Of a stretch of 64,000 nucleotides of DNA, positions 47,997 to 61,092 are shown piece by piece (positions within the stretch are counted from its first letter, which is position 1; each line of letters starts with the position of its first letter). A model generated the notes under the pieces. It worked only from the letters and a program-made list of their open reading frames with translations, did no database searches and was not told the DNA's origin. The DNA comes from Agrocybe praecox (lineage: Eukaryota; Basidiomycota; Agaricomycetes; Agaricales; Agrocybaceae), in assembly GCA_964017145.1 (NCBI GenBank), contig OZ024844.1, positions 868,001 through 932,000 on the forward strand. Direction: 5' to 3'. The position numbers and the translations under genes are program-made.

Positions 47997-50900
47997 TTAG
48001 ACAACTTCTTGGCGAGTAATACTGTGGATTCCATCTTGGTCGAGGAGACAGCCGTCCACTTCCTCTTCTTCCTCTTCATCGTCCACTTCCTCCTCCTCGT
48101 CCACCCCAAAGGCATCCGATGGACGAGAAGGCTCATTGTAAAACGACATAACGGCATCTTCATAAGAATCTTCAGAAGACCATGCCATATAATCGCTTTT
48201 GATTTCCCCGCTGCTGCCGCTGCCGCCGACGTACACGCCAGGTCTCGGGGTAGTGTCTTCGAAATCGCTCGTTGACCCCAACTCGTTCATCCGCCACCAC
48301 CAATCCGAGTCTTCCCCTCCCTGCATCCACGAGTCGTCCCAAAGGTCGCCAATCCTAGCACGTTTCTTAGGGTCTCGCACTAGTAGCCGGCTAACAATGC
48401 GCCTCGCTCCTTGACTCTTCACCAGCCGAGGCCCAACCAGCTCTTCCGCTGGTAACAACGAGGAGTCATTGCTTTCACTGCTGTTGCTCTCATCACCGTC
48501 AGGCCAGGACCATTCTCCAGCCGCTATCCGCGTTAACCACCGCTTCCTGTCTTTTGCCGTAGCAGCAGCAGCGCTTTCCGCAGCACCCCTCTCGCCACCT
48601 ATCCTCGACCTTCTGCCACCTCCAGCAGCAACAACAGGACCTCCGACCTCTACACCCTCGCCAAATGGCAGCTGCCTCCCAACCAGAGCGTAAAGGACGA
48701 CACCGCATGCCCATGCATCCGTTTTCCGTGCATCATACACGCCATTCCCGCCGATGACCAGCTCCGGAGCAGCGTATGCCTCGCTGCCGCACCTCGTCGA
48801 AAGAAGTTCTGCATTACCCGCTGCGTCGATTTCAACGAACCGAGAGAGCCCAAAATCTGTCAGCTTGATAAACGGAGCCGGAGGTTGGGGCAACGAAGCC
48901 AGTGTTGGTCTAGGCAAAGAAGCCGTCAACGAGCTGAACACCTGAGTTGTGAGTAATATATCTGTACAAAAAAGCTTTAGAGACGAAAAAACAAAACAAA
49001 ACAAAAAGAGAGAGCTCACTCTCGAGCTTGATATCTCGATGAACCAAGCCTACGCCGTGCATCCAACCGACAGCTTTACATAGTTCGCACCAGATTCTAT
49101 GCAACACCGATTCACCTGTGTTATATCAGCACCTATGCAAAATAAGCATGAAATATTAAGTCTCACTCAACATAGACCACGAAATATCATTATTGACCAG
49201 TCCCAGAAGGTCACCTCCGGGTAAATACGGTAGGACCAGTATGTGGTGGCTCGGGGTAGATAAATGAGCGAGGAGCGGAGTGATGTTTGGATGGGAGATA
49301 TGCTATGAAAATTATCAGTCATATTCTTGACAAGGTCTTTTCAATAAGAATATATAAAAGCCCATTATTGAGCAAGGAATACGCCTTCGGATAAGCAACT
49401 CATGTGAGTGAGTTATCCGTACCTAAGAGGCAAACTGATGGCTTCTTTAAGACGGCGAAGATCATCCCCATGATGCTCATCGATCAGCGCACGCTGGAAG
49501 GATCCGCACAAAAAGGAAAGAAAATGAAGAGCAAGAAACAATGAAGGGGATAAAGTGGGCGCAATGAACTGGAATAAGAGGAACTCACTTTCAAAACCTC
49601 CACCTCTCGTACGAATCCAACCCGCGTACGTTCCTCCTCCTCTCTCTCCTTCGACTTTCCTCCGGGAAGCTGCACCCTTCGAGGTGTCATTTTCACGGCA
49701 ACTAGCCGACTAAAACTACTACTGCTTAAGCTCCCCTGCCTTGATAAGCTCGGACCCAACCCTACACCATCTTCTCCGTCAGTCCTATTGCTCCATGTTC
49801 GGTGCATGTCCTCCATCGAGTCCCTGGGCTCGCCCATCTCTCCATGTCGTTCGTCGAGATACGACCTCCCCAGCCGGAACGCCGGACGCGTCCCTTTCAC
49901 TCTTTCTCTGAACTTCTTCATACTCGAATCGCGAGATAGCGTCAAGCCATTCGGACCTTGTATCCTCAAGCTCGAATTCCGTGAGGGCGCCTTGGACGAA
50001 GAGATGCTCGAAGTACGCGACAAAGACCCACCATCACTGGCGTTTGAAGGCAAAGACTTGATGCTGGACTGCCTCGACAACGAAACACCGTCGTCTATCG
50101 CTTCACAATCAGGTACAGGGTGCGGCGAACTCAGCCCGGATCGCGAAAAGGACAGCATGTTCCTCAAACCTTCCCTCAGCTTGTCTTGAGGTCGCCAGCC
50201 TCCCGAAGAGGAAGTAAGCGAAGCAGCAGCGCTATTTTTAGATTCTCCGATAGCTGATTGCGGTAAATCCGGTACTGCCGGTATCATATCGCTCTCCATT
50301 CGCTGCTCAGCCCTTCGTTCAGGCTGCCTGTCCTTGTCTCGACCGCTCGCCCTCCGTCGTAGGTCCTTCACGCTCTTTTTGGAGACAAGCGTGAGAGGGA
50401 CGCGACTAAGATCTTCCGCCAGCCACACTGCTGAGAAAGCCCCATGACCTAGACAGCTCAGCAGGCGCAATTTCGGTTCCTGTATATTGTACAAGGAAGA
50501 CGACGTGTCCAGCCCTGAAGACCGCGGAGACGAAGACGAATTGGGTGGCGAGTCTATGGGAATTTCGCTTGTTGGCATTGCTGTCGTTGAGCACCAGTCA
50601 GAAAGAAAGAAAACACTACGAAGACTAGCATGTGGAATACTTACCAAAACGGGAGGGTTCATTTGTTGGCGTTGGGGTTTGACGGTCATTGGAGGGTCCT
50701 GGACTTTTTCCTGGAACCGGGGAAGCAACAGTGAAGGTCAGAGAAAGAGGGGATAGAGGGAGGTGTGAAGATGAAAAATCGGGACTGGGGAGGGAAATAA
50801 TGCTTCCAGGATGTGGTACTTCTTCGTCAGCCGCGTTCTCTTCCGTTGGGTCCGGTAACAGCAAAGGTTGCGGTTCAGTCATCGGATTCGACTGAGGCTC

Positions 50901-51611
50901 TAGCAGCATACTGCGTTCGAAACGGAGTAAAGGAGGTTCCATGTCAGCCGGGCGTGGTGTAGGTTCATCACGAAGATCATCTTGAAAATTTGGCCTCATA
51001 GTGTCCTCCCTGTGGGGTGTACGTAACGCTATTGGAGCAGTTGGAGGAGGAGTTGGTAGTCGGATCTCCTGAAATGAGGATGTAAAGGATGATTCTGAAC
51101 CAGTTGACGGTGCGCGTTGATGAGAGTTGAACTTAGACGTCTCATCAAGGTGATCGAAATCGAGGAAATTGAAGTCCTGACTGCGATCTGGTATTGACGT
51201 GTACCGCGAAGGGAAAATTCGAGAGGAATGAATAGGAACATCCTGACTCTTAATTCCTGATAACGGTGGTGGTGGTGGTGGCGATAATGGCTGAACTGGA
51301 GTTCCGAAAAACTCTACTGTAATGGAGCGAGAAGCTGGAGGTGATACGGGATTCAGCGGAGAAGGTGGCCGCGTCGAAAATGGAGAAGCAAAGAAAGCAT
51401 TTGTCTTTGAATTAGGCGGGGACGAGGAAGGCGAGGATGTTGAAGAGGAAAGTTCAGAAAAAGTGGAGGATAGTGAAGAAGTACTTGAGCCTGAAGAGCG
51501 TGAACGTAAAGAGAAACCACCGGTGCTGAGATAGTTGTTGTTGGAACCCTGCATTATTGAGCTTTCACTGGCCATGGTCGGAGTGAAAGCGTTCCAGTTA
51601 TTCTCTGACAT
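47997..51611 (-). CDS. Serine/threonine protein kinase with long N-lobe insertion, about 1075 aa
   Basis: Exons: 51611-50645, 50580-49589, 49493-49423, 49302-49167, 49115-49020, 48961-47997. The first ~320 residues are Ser/Pro-rich and disordered. The kinase domain then begins with a glycine loop (LGHGAFSAVW, about residue 367). The beta-3 lysine in LVAVKMT comes only about 245 residues later, after a Ser-rich linker. Later motifs are HISHPN, PGGDLL, VHRDIKLEN, DFGLSRF, a YAAPE activation-segment end and DAWACGVVLYALV. The tail is acidic (runs of E/D). All catalytic residues (K, HRD, DFG) are present. The join between exons 3 and 4 is off by one base: exon 3 ends in phase 2 at its only good donor, but exon 4 must start in phase 0. 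Function beyond a cytosolic kinase is unknown. Confidence 0.8.
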
Positions 51612-52871
51612 CCATAGACCGGATCTAGTTTCTGTCAGAGCAGGACAGAGTCCTCAATTCAATTTCAGTTTCTTTCCACCAGCAGCTATTTGTCACGTGA
51701 TTTGATTTACACGAATGCTTCCGTTACGCCCTGGTCCCTCACCGGCCAGATCGGCGCATCCCAGGGGAAACTTGGTACGGACAGATAAGCCCACAGTGCA
51801 TCGTGGACGACCGACGTGAATAGCGTTTTCTTGGAATTTCCGGAATTTTAATTACATATGCCTGCGATAAGCAAACATGACACGGTCCTTGCACGGTCCT
51901 GATTCCTGGGTCTCAGGCCACCGCAACCGAAAAGATGCGACGAAAGAGGGCGAAACAAAGTCATGAGCAGAGTACTGTGTTATTGAATTTGTTCTGACGA
52001 TGGTGGTTGAATGCGGGTTTATGCTCGGATAAAGGCACCTAAAGGCACCTGGACCCACTCGGATCCCGAATCCAAGTGCCTAGCCTTGAACTTGGCACTG
52101 ATACTGAGCTCGCAAAGTCGAAGGCCACCATCAGGATTGTAGTGAGAATATCATCGAGGACCTGGTGGTGATGTGAAAGTGTAAGGCAAGGTTATAACGA
52201 AAAAGTACGCCACATTTGCCTTGTTTAGAAATACAGAATTCAGGATCGAATTTGATTATGGGGTTTTTCCAAATTTCGAAGGTCTGTAATTTCCTGGAGT
52301 CGAGCCAAGGCCTAATATTTGATTGTAATATTGCAAGCGAAATACGTTAAGAAGTCTTCTAGTGGCTTCGTTTGGTCCTTGATAATTGGTTTGCCGACCG
52401 GCCTAGTAGCGATATAAAGTAAATTCTCGGAGGCAATAGAATATCTCCCTAGAAAATTTGTAGAGGTTCAGCAAGAAGAATGAGAGACGAAGTAAAGCAA
52501 TATTCATGAAACGTAGTTCGCAAAAATTATCCGTCACATGATTCTGCCACAAGAAGTTTGCACAGGCGCCCATTATTAATATCAAGATTTTCAGAATGAA
52601 TTCATGACACCTTCTGGAAGCATAATATATGCGGTCAAATATACACGTAACAGTTACATACATCCATGATAAATAAGATACTAGAATGTACAGACAAAAA
52701 GAAGAATAAATCCCCGCAAATAATTCACAAGTAGTTTGTAAATAAGTAGATAATCCCCGTTCAGGATACGCTATCGTCATGAATGATAGATGCTACGATA
52801 TCATGTAGACTAAGATTAGGAGAGATAACAAGTCCAAAGAGATCAACAAAATAAGATGATAGATCTAATAC
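51612..52871. other. Intergenic between kinase and P450 genes
   Basis: Holds the kinase promoter and the P450 3' flank. A hydrophobic minus frame (52780-52403) is AT-rich and unsupported. Confidence 0.45.
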
Positions 52872-55247
52872 TTAATTGCGATTGACAGGCTTAAGAATCA
52901 ACGGTAATTGATTCCCAGCCTTCGGGTCCGACTTGAGGAATGGCCTCTGAACAACACCCGTCTTCTTACCCATATCTTCAACAGGCACAGCCAGTTCGAA
53001 TTCAAACGCCCGAACCAACGTAAAAAGCAAGGCTTTCGTCCTGTATACACAAGAACGCGTACCAATGAGCGAGGAGCTCTAGACAAAGTTGACCCGCAGA
53101 ATAAATGTGAAGGCACTTACTCAACGAGAGAAAAGCGGTATCCGATACACGCGCGGGGACCCCCGAGGAATGTCATCATGTTGCCCCAAATTCCAGGAAT
53201 CTGAGTAGCGCCTTCAGGAACTTTCTCCCACCGTTCTGGTCTATATAATCGATAGGATATGTTCAGCAGGGAATCAAGGATGAAAGATATCAATAGTAAT
53301 ACGCACTTGAACTCGCGAGCGTCCTCGCCCCAAATTACAGTCGAACGGTTCAAAGCAAGAATGGGAATGAACACAATCTGGCCTTTACGGATCCTACAGA
53401 AAGACATGAAAATTCAGTAAAGGTGCAGCTTTATCTAGTTCATGCGTACCTGATACTGTCGATCATATTACCATACCTGTCTTTAACAGGCTGGCCGAGA
53501 GGTATGACATCGTCAGCAACGGCTTGGCGCATTGAGGCAGGTACGGGGGCGTGTAAACGAAGCGTTTCGCGAACGACGGCGTCAAGGTATGGCAAAGCAT
53601 TTAATTCGTCCATCGTGGGATTGTCAGTACCGACACTCAATAGTTCTTCCCGCAGTTTAGCTTGAGCTTCTGGTTTTTGTGTTAATGCGAGCAAGGTCCA
53701 TGTGGTGGCAGTGCTATAAAGAAGATAAGACGGGTGAGTGGATGGCTTTTCCCCCTTGAGCATCTACGATTCCCTTACCTCGTCGTTTCATGACCCGCGA
53801 CCAAAAATGTAGGAACCTCTAGATATGAAAGCCATTTAGAATCTCGAAATGTGTCATAAACACATTGGCACTAACGGGCAAGGACGTCTTCATCGGTCAT
53901 GCGTTGGTGGTCTGGCAAATCCGTCGACATATTCGCTCTGATCAAGAGGGAAAGTAGATCCCTTCCTTTCACCGCATTCGAATTTTTCCCCACTTTGCCT
54001 TTCTCGCCTTCTTCAGCCAGTACCCGTGCTTTACTCTCGGTTAAAAGTTCATGGCCAATCCGTGACATGGTACTCATTGCGAGCTTTCGAGCGCTATCTC
54101 CTTCGGCAGGCTAAGATAAAGGGACACTGTTAGCAATACAGTATGAACGACAAAACACAAAACACGGACCAAAAAGCGTAACGCAGGGAACATTCCCCTA
54201 AGAAGAGGAACCAAATTGAACCTCATGGTAGTCTTGAAGACTGTCGAGAAGGCCTTATTCAATTCGTTCTTGCTTTCATCGCTGCTCAGCGCATTGAATT
54301 TGTAGTTAAAACCTGGATGGTGAAGGAGTGTTTGTAAGATAAGTTTTGTAGCGAAAGAGGATACAGTATGATGTACCTGCAAGACCAATGACGTCCAAAG
54401 TCATTTTCCCGAGCCATGAAAGAACTTCAACGCGACCGTCGCTATTTTCTTTAGAGATCTCGGAAGTCCATCTATCTCGGAGCTAAGGATTATTAGCGTT
54501 TGGACGTCAACAACCTTATAAGAAACATAAGAAAGCCTACCTCAAGAGATTTCTCGACAAAAATTTCCGTCAATTCCCTTACTTGTGCGGCTCCAAAAGC
54601 TGGATTCTGAAAGAAGGGGATAAGCATAACTCCTCGTCAAATAGCTCTGCAGTTGTATAATTACCATAATTCTTCGCTACATAGCCAGGTGGTACCGTCA
54701 GGAAAGGGGCACGGATATACAATATTTGATCAAACTCACTTGTTGCTTGTGCTTATCGCCTTCGACGGTTAAGACGCCATTTCCTAAGATCAAACTGAGG
54801 TTGTACCTCCCGGCTTCAGGTTTTTGGTAGATATAATCATTCATAAGAATATGGTTAACAGCTTTGAAATCTGTGGTGTAAAACCGGCTTATCTAGAACA
54901 TGAAAAAATTGAGGTGCTGCTACCCTTGCAGATAAAGTGAGACACTCACTCCGAAGAAGCCTTGATACCTGAGCGTTGGCCCATATTTCTCCACCCACTC
55001 TTCGTGTACGACAGAGGCCTCCTGAATAAGATAATGATTTGAGAGGATGCTAAGGAACACATATAGAGTGTCAACGCACAGCGTCCCAGATCTCCTTCAT
55101 ATTCCCGTATACGAGACTCGTGCTCTTTGGGCCAGGAAGCACATTCAAAGGAGACGTCCATTGCCTGTAAATGAGCTCTACGACCTTGAATACGACGAAG
55201 ACTCCTAATAAGCCCAATAAAGACACGAGAAATTGTTGGAAGGGCAT
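52872..55247 (-). CDS. Cytochrome P450 monooxygenase, many exons
   Basis: The ATG at 55247 begins an N-terminal membrane anchor ([20 protein letters not shown]) followed by a proline hinge (LPGP). About 14 exons join in phase, including 55247-55080, 55021-54950, a 12-nt exon 54676-54665 and 54606-54541. The main motifs are intact: WxxxR-like region (RRIMNPAF), I-helix AGHETT, ExxR (ETLR), PERW, and the heme loop [10 protein letters not shown] with the axial cysteine, then a short last exon ending KPVNRN. P450s of this kind sit on the ER membrane and oxidise lipids, terpenes or foreign compounds using NADPH reductase. I cannot assign a CYP family or substrate. No biosynthetic partner genes lie beside it. 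Confidence 0.88.
54665..54676 (-). other. 12-nt micro-exon of the P450 gene
   Basis: CGAAGAATTATG encodes Arg-Arg-Ile-Met between ...KHKQQ and NPAFG, the conserved helix-C region. It is flanked by AG (acceptor) and GT (donor), and both neighbouring joins close in phase only if it is included. Confidence 0.75.
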
Positions 55248-55286
55248 GGAATATAGTTTAGGATGCGTGGGTTCAAGACCGTAGAA

Positions 55287-55292
55287 TTTATA
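55287..55292 (-). promoter_or_regulatory. TATA box of the P450 gene
   Basis: TATAAA on the minus strand, 40 bases upstream of the ATG at 55247. Confidence 0.5.
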
Positions 55293-58200
55293 CTCTGAAT
55301 CTAAGCCGTAACAAAGTTTCCAGGCCCGAAAGGTTGGTAACTAGACGGTGTAGTCACTCGAGGGTTTGAGGGGCCTTACGTGTCGTCGTTCAATGTTCGG
55401 CAGTATGATATGACAATCAAACAGTGTATGTCCGTTCCGACACAACAACTGCGAGTGGCACATGCTTTTGGGCAAAATTAGAACATGTTTGCTTTCTATC
55501 ACGTTTTTTTTGACTGTGCATTATATTTCTGTATGTCGTGCTGCGGGCATGCCGGAAAGTGCAGGATGACATGTTATCTTGATAAAATGGGTGGAAATTG
55601 TGGTGGAAGTACCGGATGGGAGTCCGCTGACATGGTTATGATCAGATTTTGCTCAGTACGGCATTTGCCCTCGGCCTCATTACCGTTAAGCGGTGCGCTC
55701 TCCTTAACGCTTAAAGTGTATACTTAGAACTGGATGGTGCTCACAAGCTCAATTAATTTCATAGATACATATCCTAGTTGCCTAATCGAAATTATCGTAG
55801 TAGAAATCACGGCGCCCGTAAAGTTGTTTCCCTCCGACTGCCATGGATCGACACCGGGAATTTGAGAACATTAATCGAACAGGATTTTCGCAGCGATCCG
55901 CAGCCTTCAGCAATTCGTATATGTAGGCTCGCTCCTTTGCTGTCGGAATAAAGTTGATACACATCGACAGGACCAAAAACATACCCGTTCGAATTATCGC
56001 AGTCAAGGGTGTATACCATATAGACTCTGACTTGCGCAGTAACACAACCTTATTCACCTAGAATTTTTTGGGGTACGCAGCGCTTTGAATTTAGTGAAAT
56101 TGACGAGGATTCTTCCTATGGAATGTTTTCTTCAGAACCGAATTATATATGCACGACTAGGAAAGTACGCAGGATGAACTGAACTTGAGCTGTTGTTTGA
56201 TCAAGAGATATAACTATCTTCTGAATCCAAAAGTCGATTAATCGGTGATGACAAGGTAATGATATTGTAGTACTTACGCATGTTAATAGTCAGAAACATG
56301 TTTTGCCTGCCTGCCGTCTAGTTTAGTCTCTCTGCCGGATAAACGCAAAGCGAACGATGCGAATGATGCGAGAGCGAATATGTATCATTTCGTCAAGATC
56401 ACCAATCGTTAATCGTTGACAAAAATGGGGATCATAGTCATCGCCTTGGGGATCCTTGTAAACGTATGTTTGTTACCCATACATGTAGTGCTTAAGCATA
56501 AACATGAAGTAGATATATAATAGTAACAGTCCTGGGGCAGAACAGAGTAGAAATGCGATGCATCTGTCCTTCAAAGTTTGCTTGAAGATTTTTTAGCGCT
56601 CTCGACAGCTCAATTGACTGACTCGTCCCAGGTGGTGACCTCATTCTTTGCGCATGAGGTTATATTAACTATGGCGGGAGCTTGTCGATGTGACGCTGAG
56701 GACGAACTTGCCCAAGGGCTAGATGACTCAATCGCCCATCCGGTCTCGCTCTCTGATGACTCAACCTGGGCATATCCTCCCTAAAATCTCTGTTTCTTCT
56801 TTCTCTTTCGCCGCCGATGCTATTTCCGCGCGCAAAATCTTTGGTGGATGGACGTGAAAGCCTAAAGGTATAACAAAATCCGTAGCAAGACCATAACGCC
56901 TGTCAGCAAGTGCTCGGAACCAAGTTTAACCTTTCAGTGTTAGAACCTCAGTGGATCGAGGTTAAGACTCCTCGACAGTTTACTTCCCGAGAGAGAGTTA
57001 AAGCCGCCTTGATTTCTGTCCATGCTTTGAGCAAAAAGATGATAGACGGTGCATGCACATTCCAGAAATATCTCGAGGCAGCAGAAAGCGAATCGCGCGG
57101 AGAATGATTTCTTTGTGAAAGGAACATGGGAGGACATGAGCGGACAGTAAGCACCTCGATGGGGTGTTCCAGTGTTCGTGTTCCGTGCTCTGCGAAGTAC
57201 AAACTTTCCAATAAGGTGGCATGTCCACCAGGCCAACCAACGTTGTAGGAAGACCCAAGATCCCGTGCTGGGACAGCTAAAAGAAGGCGGCGTTGAGAAG
57301 GCGGCGTTGAGAAAGCGGCGGTGCTATAGCACTTTAGAGTCAAGACCTATCTGCCATGACGTTTCTCTCTTTCACATTCCCCACGATATACCAAGCATCG
57401 CATCGCAGCCTGGCAATGAGATATTCGAGAGGATTGTGTTTAAGAGGACTTCAAATTGACGAAGATGACTGGATTTGATGTTTTCCATCACTTTGGGTCC
57501 AGGTAGGAATCTTTTGACTCGTATGTTTTCCTGGTTAAACGTTCTTTTGATGAATGGTCTGGATTCTACCAGAACTAGTCAAAGTTCCGCACTCACCTCG
57601 CCCATGTCTCCGTCATTTCATATACTGCAGGTGTTACAGTTAGATGCCTATCAATCTGGGCGGAATGTCCCATTCGAAGCATGATCTTTGTTGGACCGTC
57701 GGACGAATACATTCGCCTACCAGGTCTCTCAAAGATAAGCGTGTGAAGAACTCTCCACATAACCCTTTCCCCCCCTTACATGTCTCATCAATATGCTCCT
57801 TTCACAAGGCAGATGAAAGCAGTCTGACCATTAAAGCACGAGAAAAGAACAGTCCCGACAGAACGGTGCAAACTTCCAGCGCTTCTGGAATACGGAAACA
57901 CCGGGCCGAATTCATTTCATTCACGTGAACGCCTAACGCGCTCAAAGGTTCTGAACTTTCCCTTCACTTTCCCGACTTAGCACCTTCCCTAGTGTCCGTA
58001 GCACACAGATCGGTGTGCAGCAGATACAAAGGTATGATTATATCCTCTTCACTAGGGGCATTTTTCTGGTTTACTGATTCGATCATGTAGAAGCAGGCTC
58101 GTGGTGCGAAATCTCCATCTAACTGGCACGTTTAGATGATTCGTGTCTGAGCTGGTTATCTGGGAACCGGGTTGCATTTAGGAATTGTGGTACGTATGAA

Positions 58201-58502
58201 CTTGTGCCAGGTGTATAATGCTCTTTGATGGAATTGTTGTCAGGTTATCCATAAAGACATTAGTTATCGAGGTCGTATTAGATCTGTAAGTTATTCGTTC
58301 ACAGATTGTTTCGTGCATACTGCTGATCGAGTTCGGACGACCTGTTTACTTGTATCCTTCAAAAACTCTTTTTCTCCCGCTGGGAACCCCGTAATTACCA
58401 TGATCTCGACCTGCACGTGCGATATGATGTGGAATGACTCGAATAGAGTCAAGTCCAATACCTCAAGGTTGCGATTATACCCCACGAGAATAAAAGGTCA
58501 CG
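55293..58502. other. Intergenic between P450 and DUF6699 genes
   Basis: No gene is supported over 3.2 kb. A short imperfect tandem repeat of GGCGGCGTTGAGAA lies at about 57283-57320. Several 60-130-codon frames overlap on both strands at 56.9-57.7 kb without family signatures. Confidence 0.4.
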
Positions 58503-60172
58503 ATGTCGCACCGCTCAAGGACCCCCAATACTCCTTTTATCCCTCCTCTGCATACCCCGAACGAATCTCCGCCACCTGTCATCCCTAGCGCTCCTAGGAC
58601 ACCCAATTCAAATTACGGTGGTGCACCTTTGCCTCAGCAGGGACCCTACGTGTACCCGACTTCCCCATACTATGCTTCTCCGTACATTCCCACTACAGGA
58701 TTTATTCCTCCAGGAGCTGAATTATCGGATTCTTCTTCGCCGCCTGTGATACCAGGTTCTACTCCAATATCCGGTCCACCGATAGTCTCTCAAGATTACA
58801 CCGGTTATCCAGGCGGTGCACCTCCTCTCTCACCCCCTGCAAGCGCTTATACACCTATGTTTGCATCGTTTGGCGCTCACACACCTGCATCGGCCCCACC
58901 GCAATTTTCCAATTTCCCTGGTACACCATGGAATGCTCCTGCTGCTATGCATCCGCCTTGGGGTGGTCATGCTGGCACAGCTTGGGGTGCTCCTGCGCCT
59001 GTCCCCATGTCTTCACCTTATGGGCCTCCTCCTGGGGCGTCACCGTGGCATATGGCTCATCAAACTTTCACTCCCGCTGCAGGACTAGGGATTCGTCTCC
59101 CACCAACCGGACCTGCACAACCTCATGGTCTTCAACCCGGTGCTTGGGGGCAGCCTGCCCAGCAGCATCCAGGCTTCTATGGTCCTCAACCACCGCAACC
59201 AGGGCCCCGCTTCAATGACCCCTCCGCTGCATGGTTCCAAGCACAGCAGCACCAAACATACTTTGGTATGCCCCCTCCAATGTCGATGGGCCCACCCCAG
59301 CCAACGCGCGAGCCACCCGGACAGCCAAACGCTGATAGGATGCCGCCGTTTACGCCAGGACCTCATTGTATGTTTCTCTCTTACATTATTCTGACTGTCT
59401 CTACGACATCGTCAATGCGGCCGCTAACTTTCTTGACATGACAGATGGACCAGTACTGGACCCCTTCATAATTCGAGCCCTGCAAGTCGAGATTCGGCTG
59501 AACCCTCTCCTTTCGTCACCTGCGGACGATCCAGGCGTACATGCCCACTTGAAATGGAATATGTTATTCCCAACAAGTACTATCCAACGGTCGGACGATA
59601 AACATGATGTATCATGGATGAACGGCCGAGAGGCACCTGCAACCTTTCCTCGTGTATCCTCCTTGCATCTCGTCAGCGAACACTTTTCTTGGATGTTCAC
59701 CGTTCAGGAGAGTGCTCAAGATAGAGGGGTAACATGTGGGGACGTCATCGAAGCAATTGGAAAAGAACTGAGCAAACTCACTACCGGCGCCGACTACAAC
59801 TGCCTCTCAGCTGCACAGCAAGCTCAGGTATCGATGTTCTATCATCATAATCGATCAAGAAATCCTGGAGTTCCTGGAGGCTCTCTCGGGAAAGGAGTGA
59901 GAAGGATGGATTACTTGAGGAAAAACATAAACTTCGCTGGCATTGAAGTAAATGAACGAGCGGTTTGGAAGATACTGGGGGGCAATTTCCCTTGTACCTT
60001 CCTCTTGAAAAGCGAATCTCTGACAAGACGAGAGGCAGAGGAACAGGATCAAAATAGGTTGAGACCTAGTAGTTCGCAAGGCAACCGCAGCAGATCAAGA
60101 CCAGGATCTGTGCACATTTCAGTCCATTCCCCAAGTGATAGAGACGACGGCTCAGGGCCTGATAACGACTGA
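58503..60172 (+). CDS. Proline-rich DUF6699 family protein, 530 aa
   Basis: Exon 1 (58503-59367) and exon 2 (59445-60172) flank a 77-base GT...AG intron; the join in phase 1 gives GPHYGPVLDPF. The first ~290 residues are Pro/Gly/Gln/Tyr-rich, low complexity and probably disordered. The C-terminal part shows the DUF6699 pattern common in agaricomycetes: IRLNPLLS, LKWNMLFP, PATFPRVSSLHLVSEHFSWMFTVQ, VTCGDVIEAIGKELSKL and a GVRRMDYLRKNINFAGIE segment. The tail is basic and Ser-rich. DUF6699 has no established function. No signal peptide, so it is probably intracellular. The start was chosen as the first ATG of the open frame. Confidence 0.85.
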
Positions 60173-61092
60173 TGATGACGTGTCTATGCATGATTTTATC
60201 TTTTTTTTCGCCATTACTTTTATCATATACTATCTTCCGGGTTTATTTATTTCTGTGCTTGCTATCGCGCTCCTTTTTCATCTTTTTTTTTTCCACCTTC
60301 GCAATTTACCTTTTCGGGACCCTGCTCGCGACACACCATCAACCATCTGCATCATCTCTCCCATAAATCTCCCCTTTACGCCAACCTCCATTGACATCGT
60401 TTCCGCCTGCAAGACTAGTTGATACTGTATCATCATCGTGGAATTTCTTTCTGTAATATACCTTCCTCATTCTTTCTCCAACTCTTTACTCACCTAAGAC
60501 AGGGTAGTCTGTGCTGAGTCAGACACCTCTTAGGTATCATTTATGTGACGGAAATAATAGACCTAAGATTAACCTCCTGTTACTTACATGTTCGCCCCCA
60601 TTCTGACTCTGAGAAGTCTTCGTCGATACTCTGCTTCTTCGGATCTGCGGTTTCCCTTGTTATCTAGATCGAATGACCTCAGACTTGTATCTTGGAAGCT
60701 TGAATTCGCACTTAGGCTTGGTAACTACTAGCTCCACACTGCTCAATGTCGACAGACTGCTTGCCCTCGACTGGCTGTCGGTCCCTGTCCCTGGATGACA
60801 ATCACCGACTCTGACTCCTTCTCTATGGCCTGATCCGACCTTTCGGACATTAACTGCTCGAGCCCTCAAGTGCTCACCGTTCAGTTCATTGTCCGCACCA
60901 ATTACCGTCCACGTTGCTATTGCGAACATTGCCGACCACTACCGCGGCAAACGTTACCCACCAATAACATCCAACAGTATCGACAACTCCAGGACACGAC
61001 AGCTCGTAACTTCTGTATCTATTCACATTGAGTTAATATATCTTTTCTTTTCTTTTCTACTCCATTTCTTTCCTACTCGCAACGCTTGCGGC
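60173..61092. other. Intergenic between DUF6699 gene and KDZ transposase
   Basis: Pyrimidine-rich 3' flank, then a palindrome at 60492-60537 and the presumed 5' leader of the transposase gene. No other gene was seen. Confidence 0.4.
60492..60537. repeat. Short palindrome (ACCTAAGA ... TCTTAGGT)
   Basis: ACCTAAGA pairs with TCTTAGGT, and inside it GTCTG pairs with CAGAC, forming a nested hairpin. ACCTAAGA recurs at 60560. It could be a 3'-end structure or lie near the edge of the transposon; neither is shown. Confidence 0.45.
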
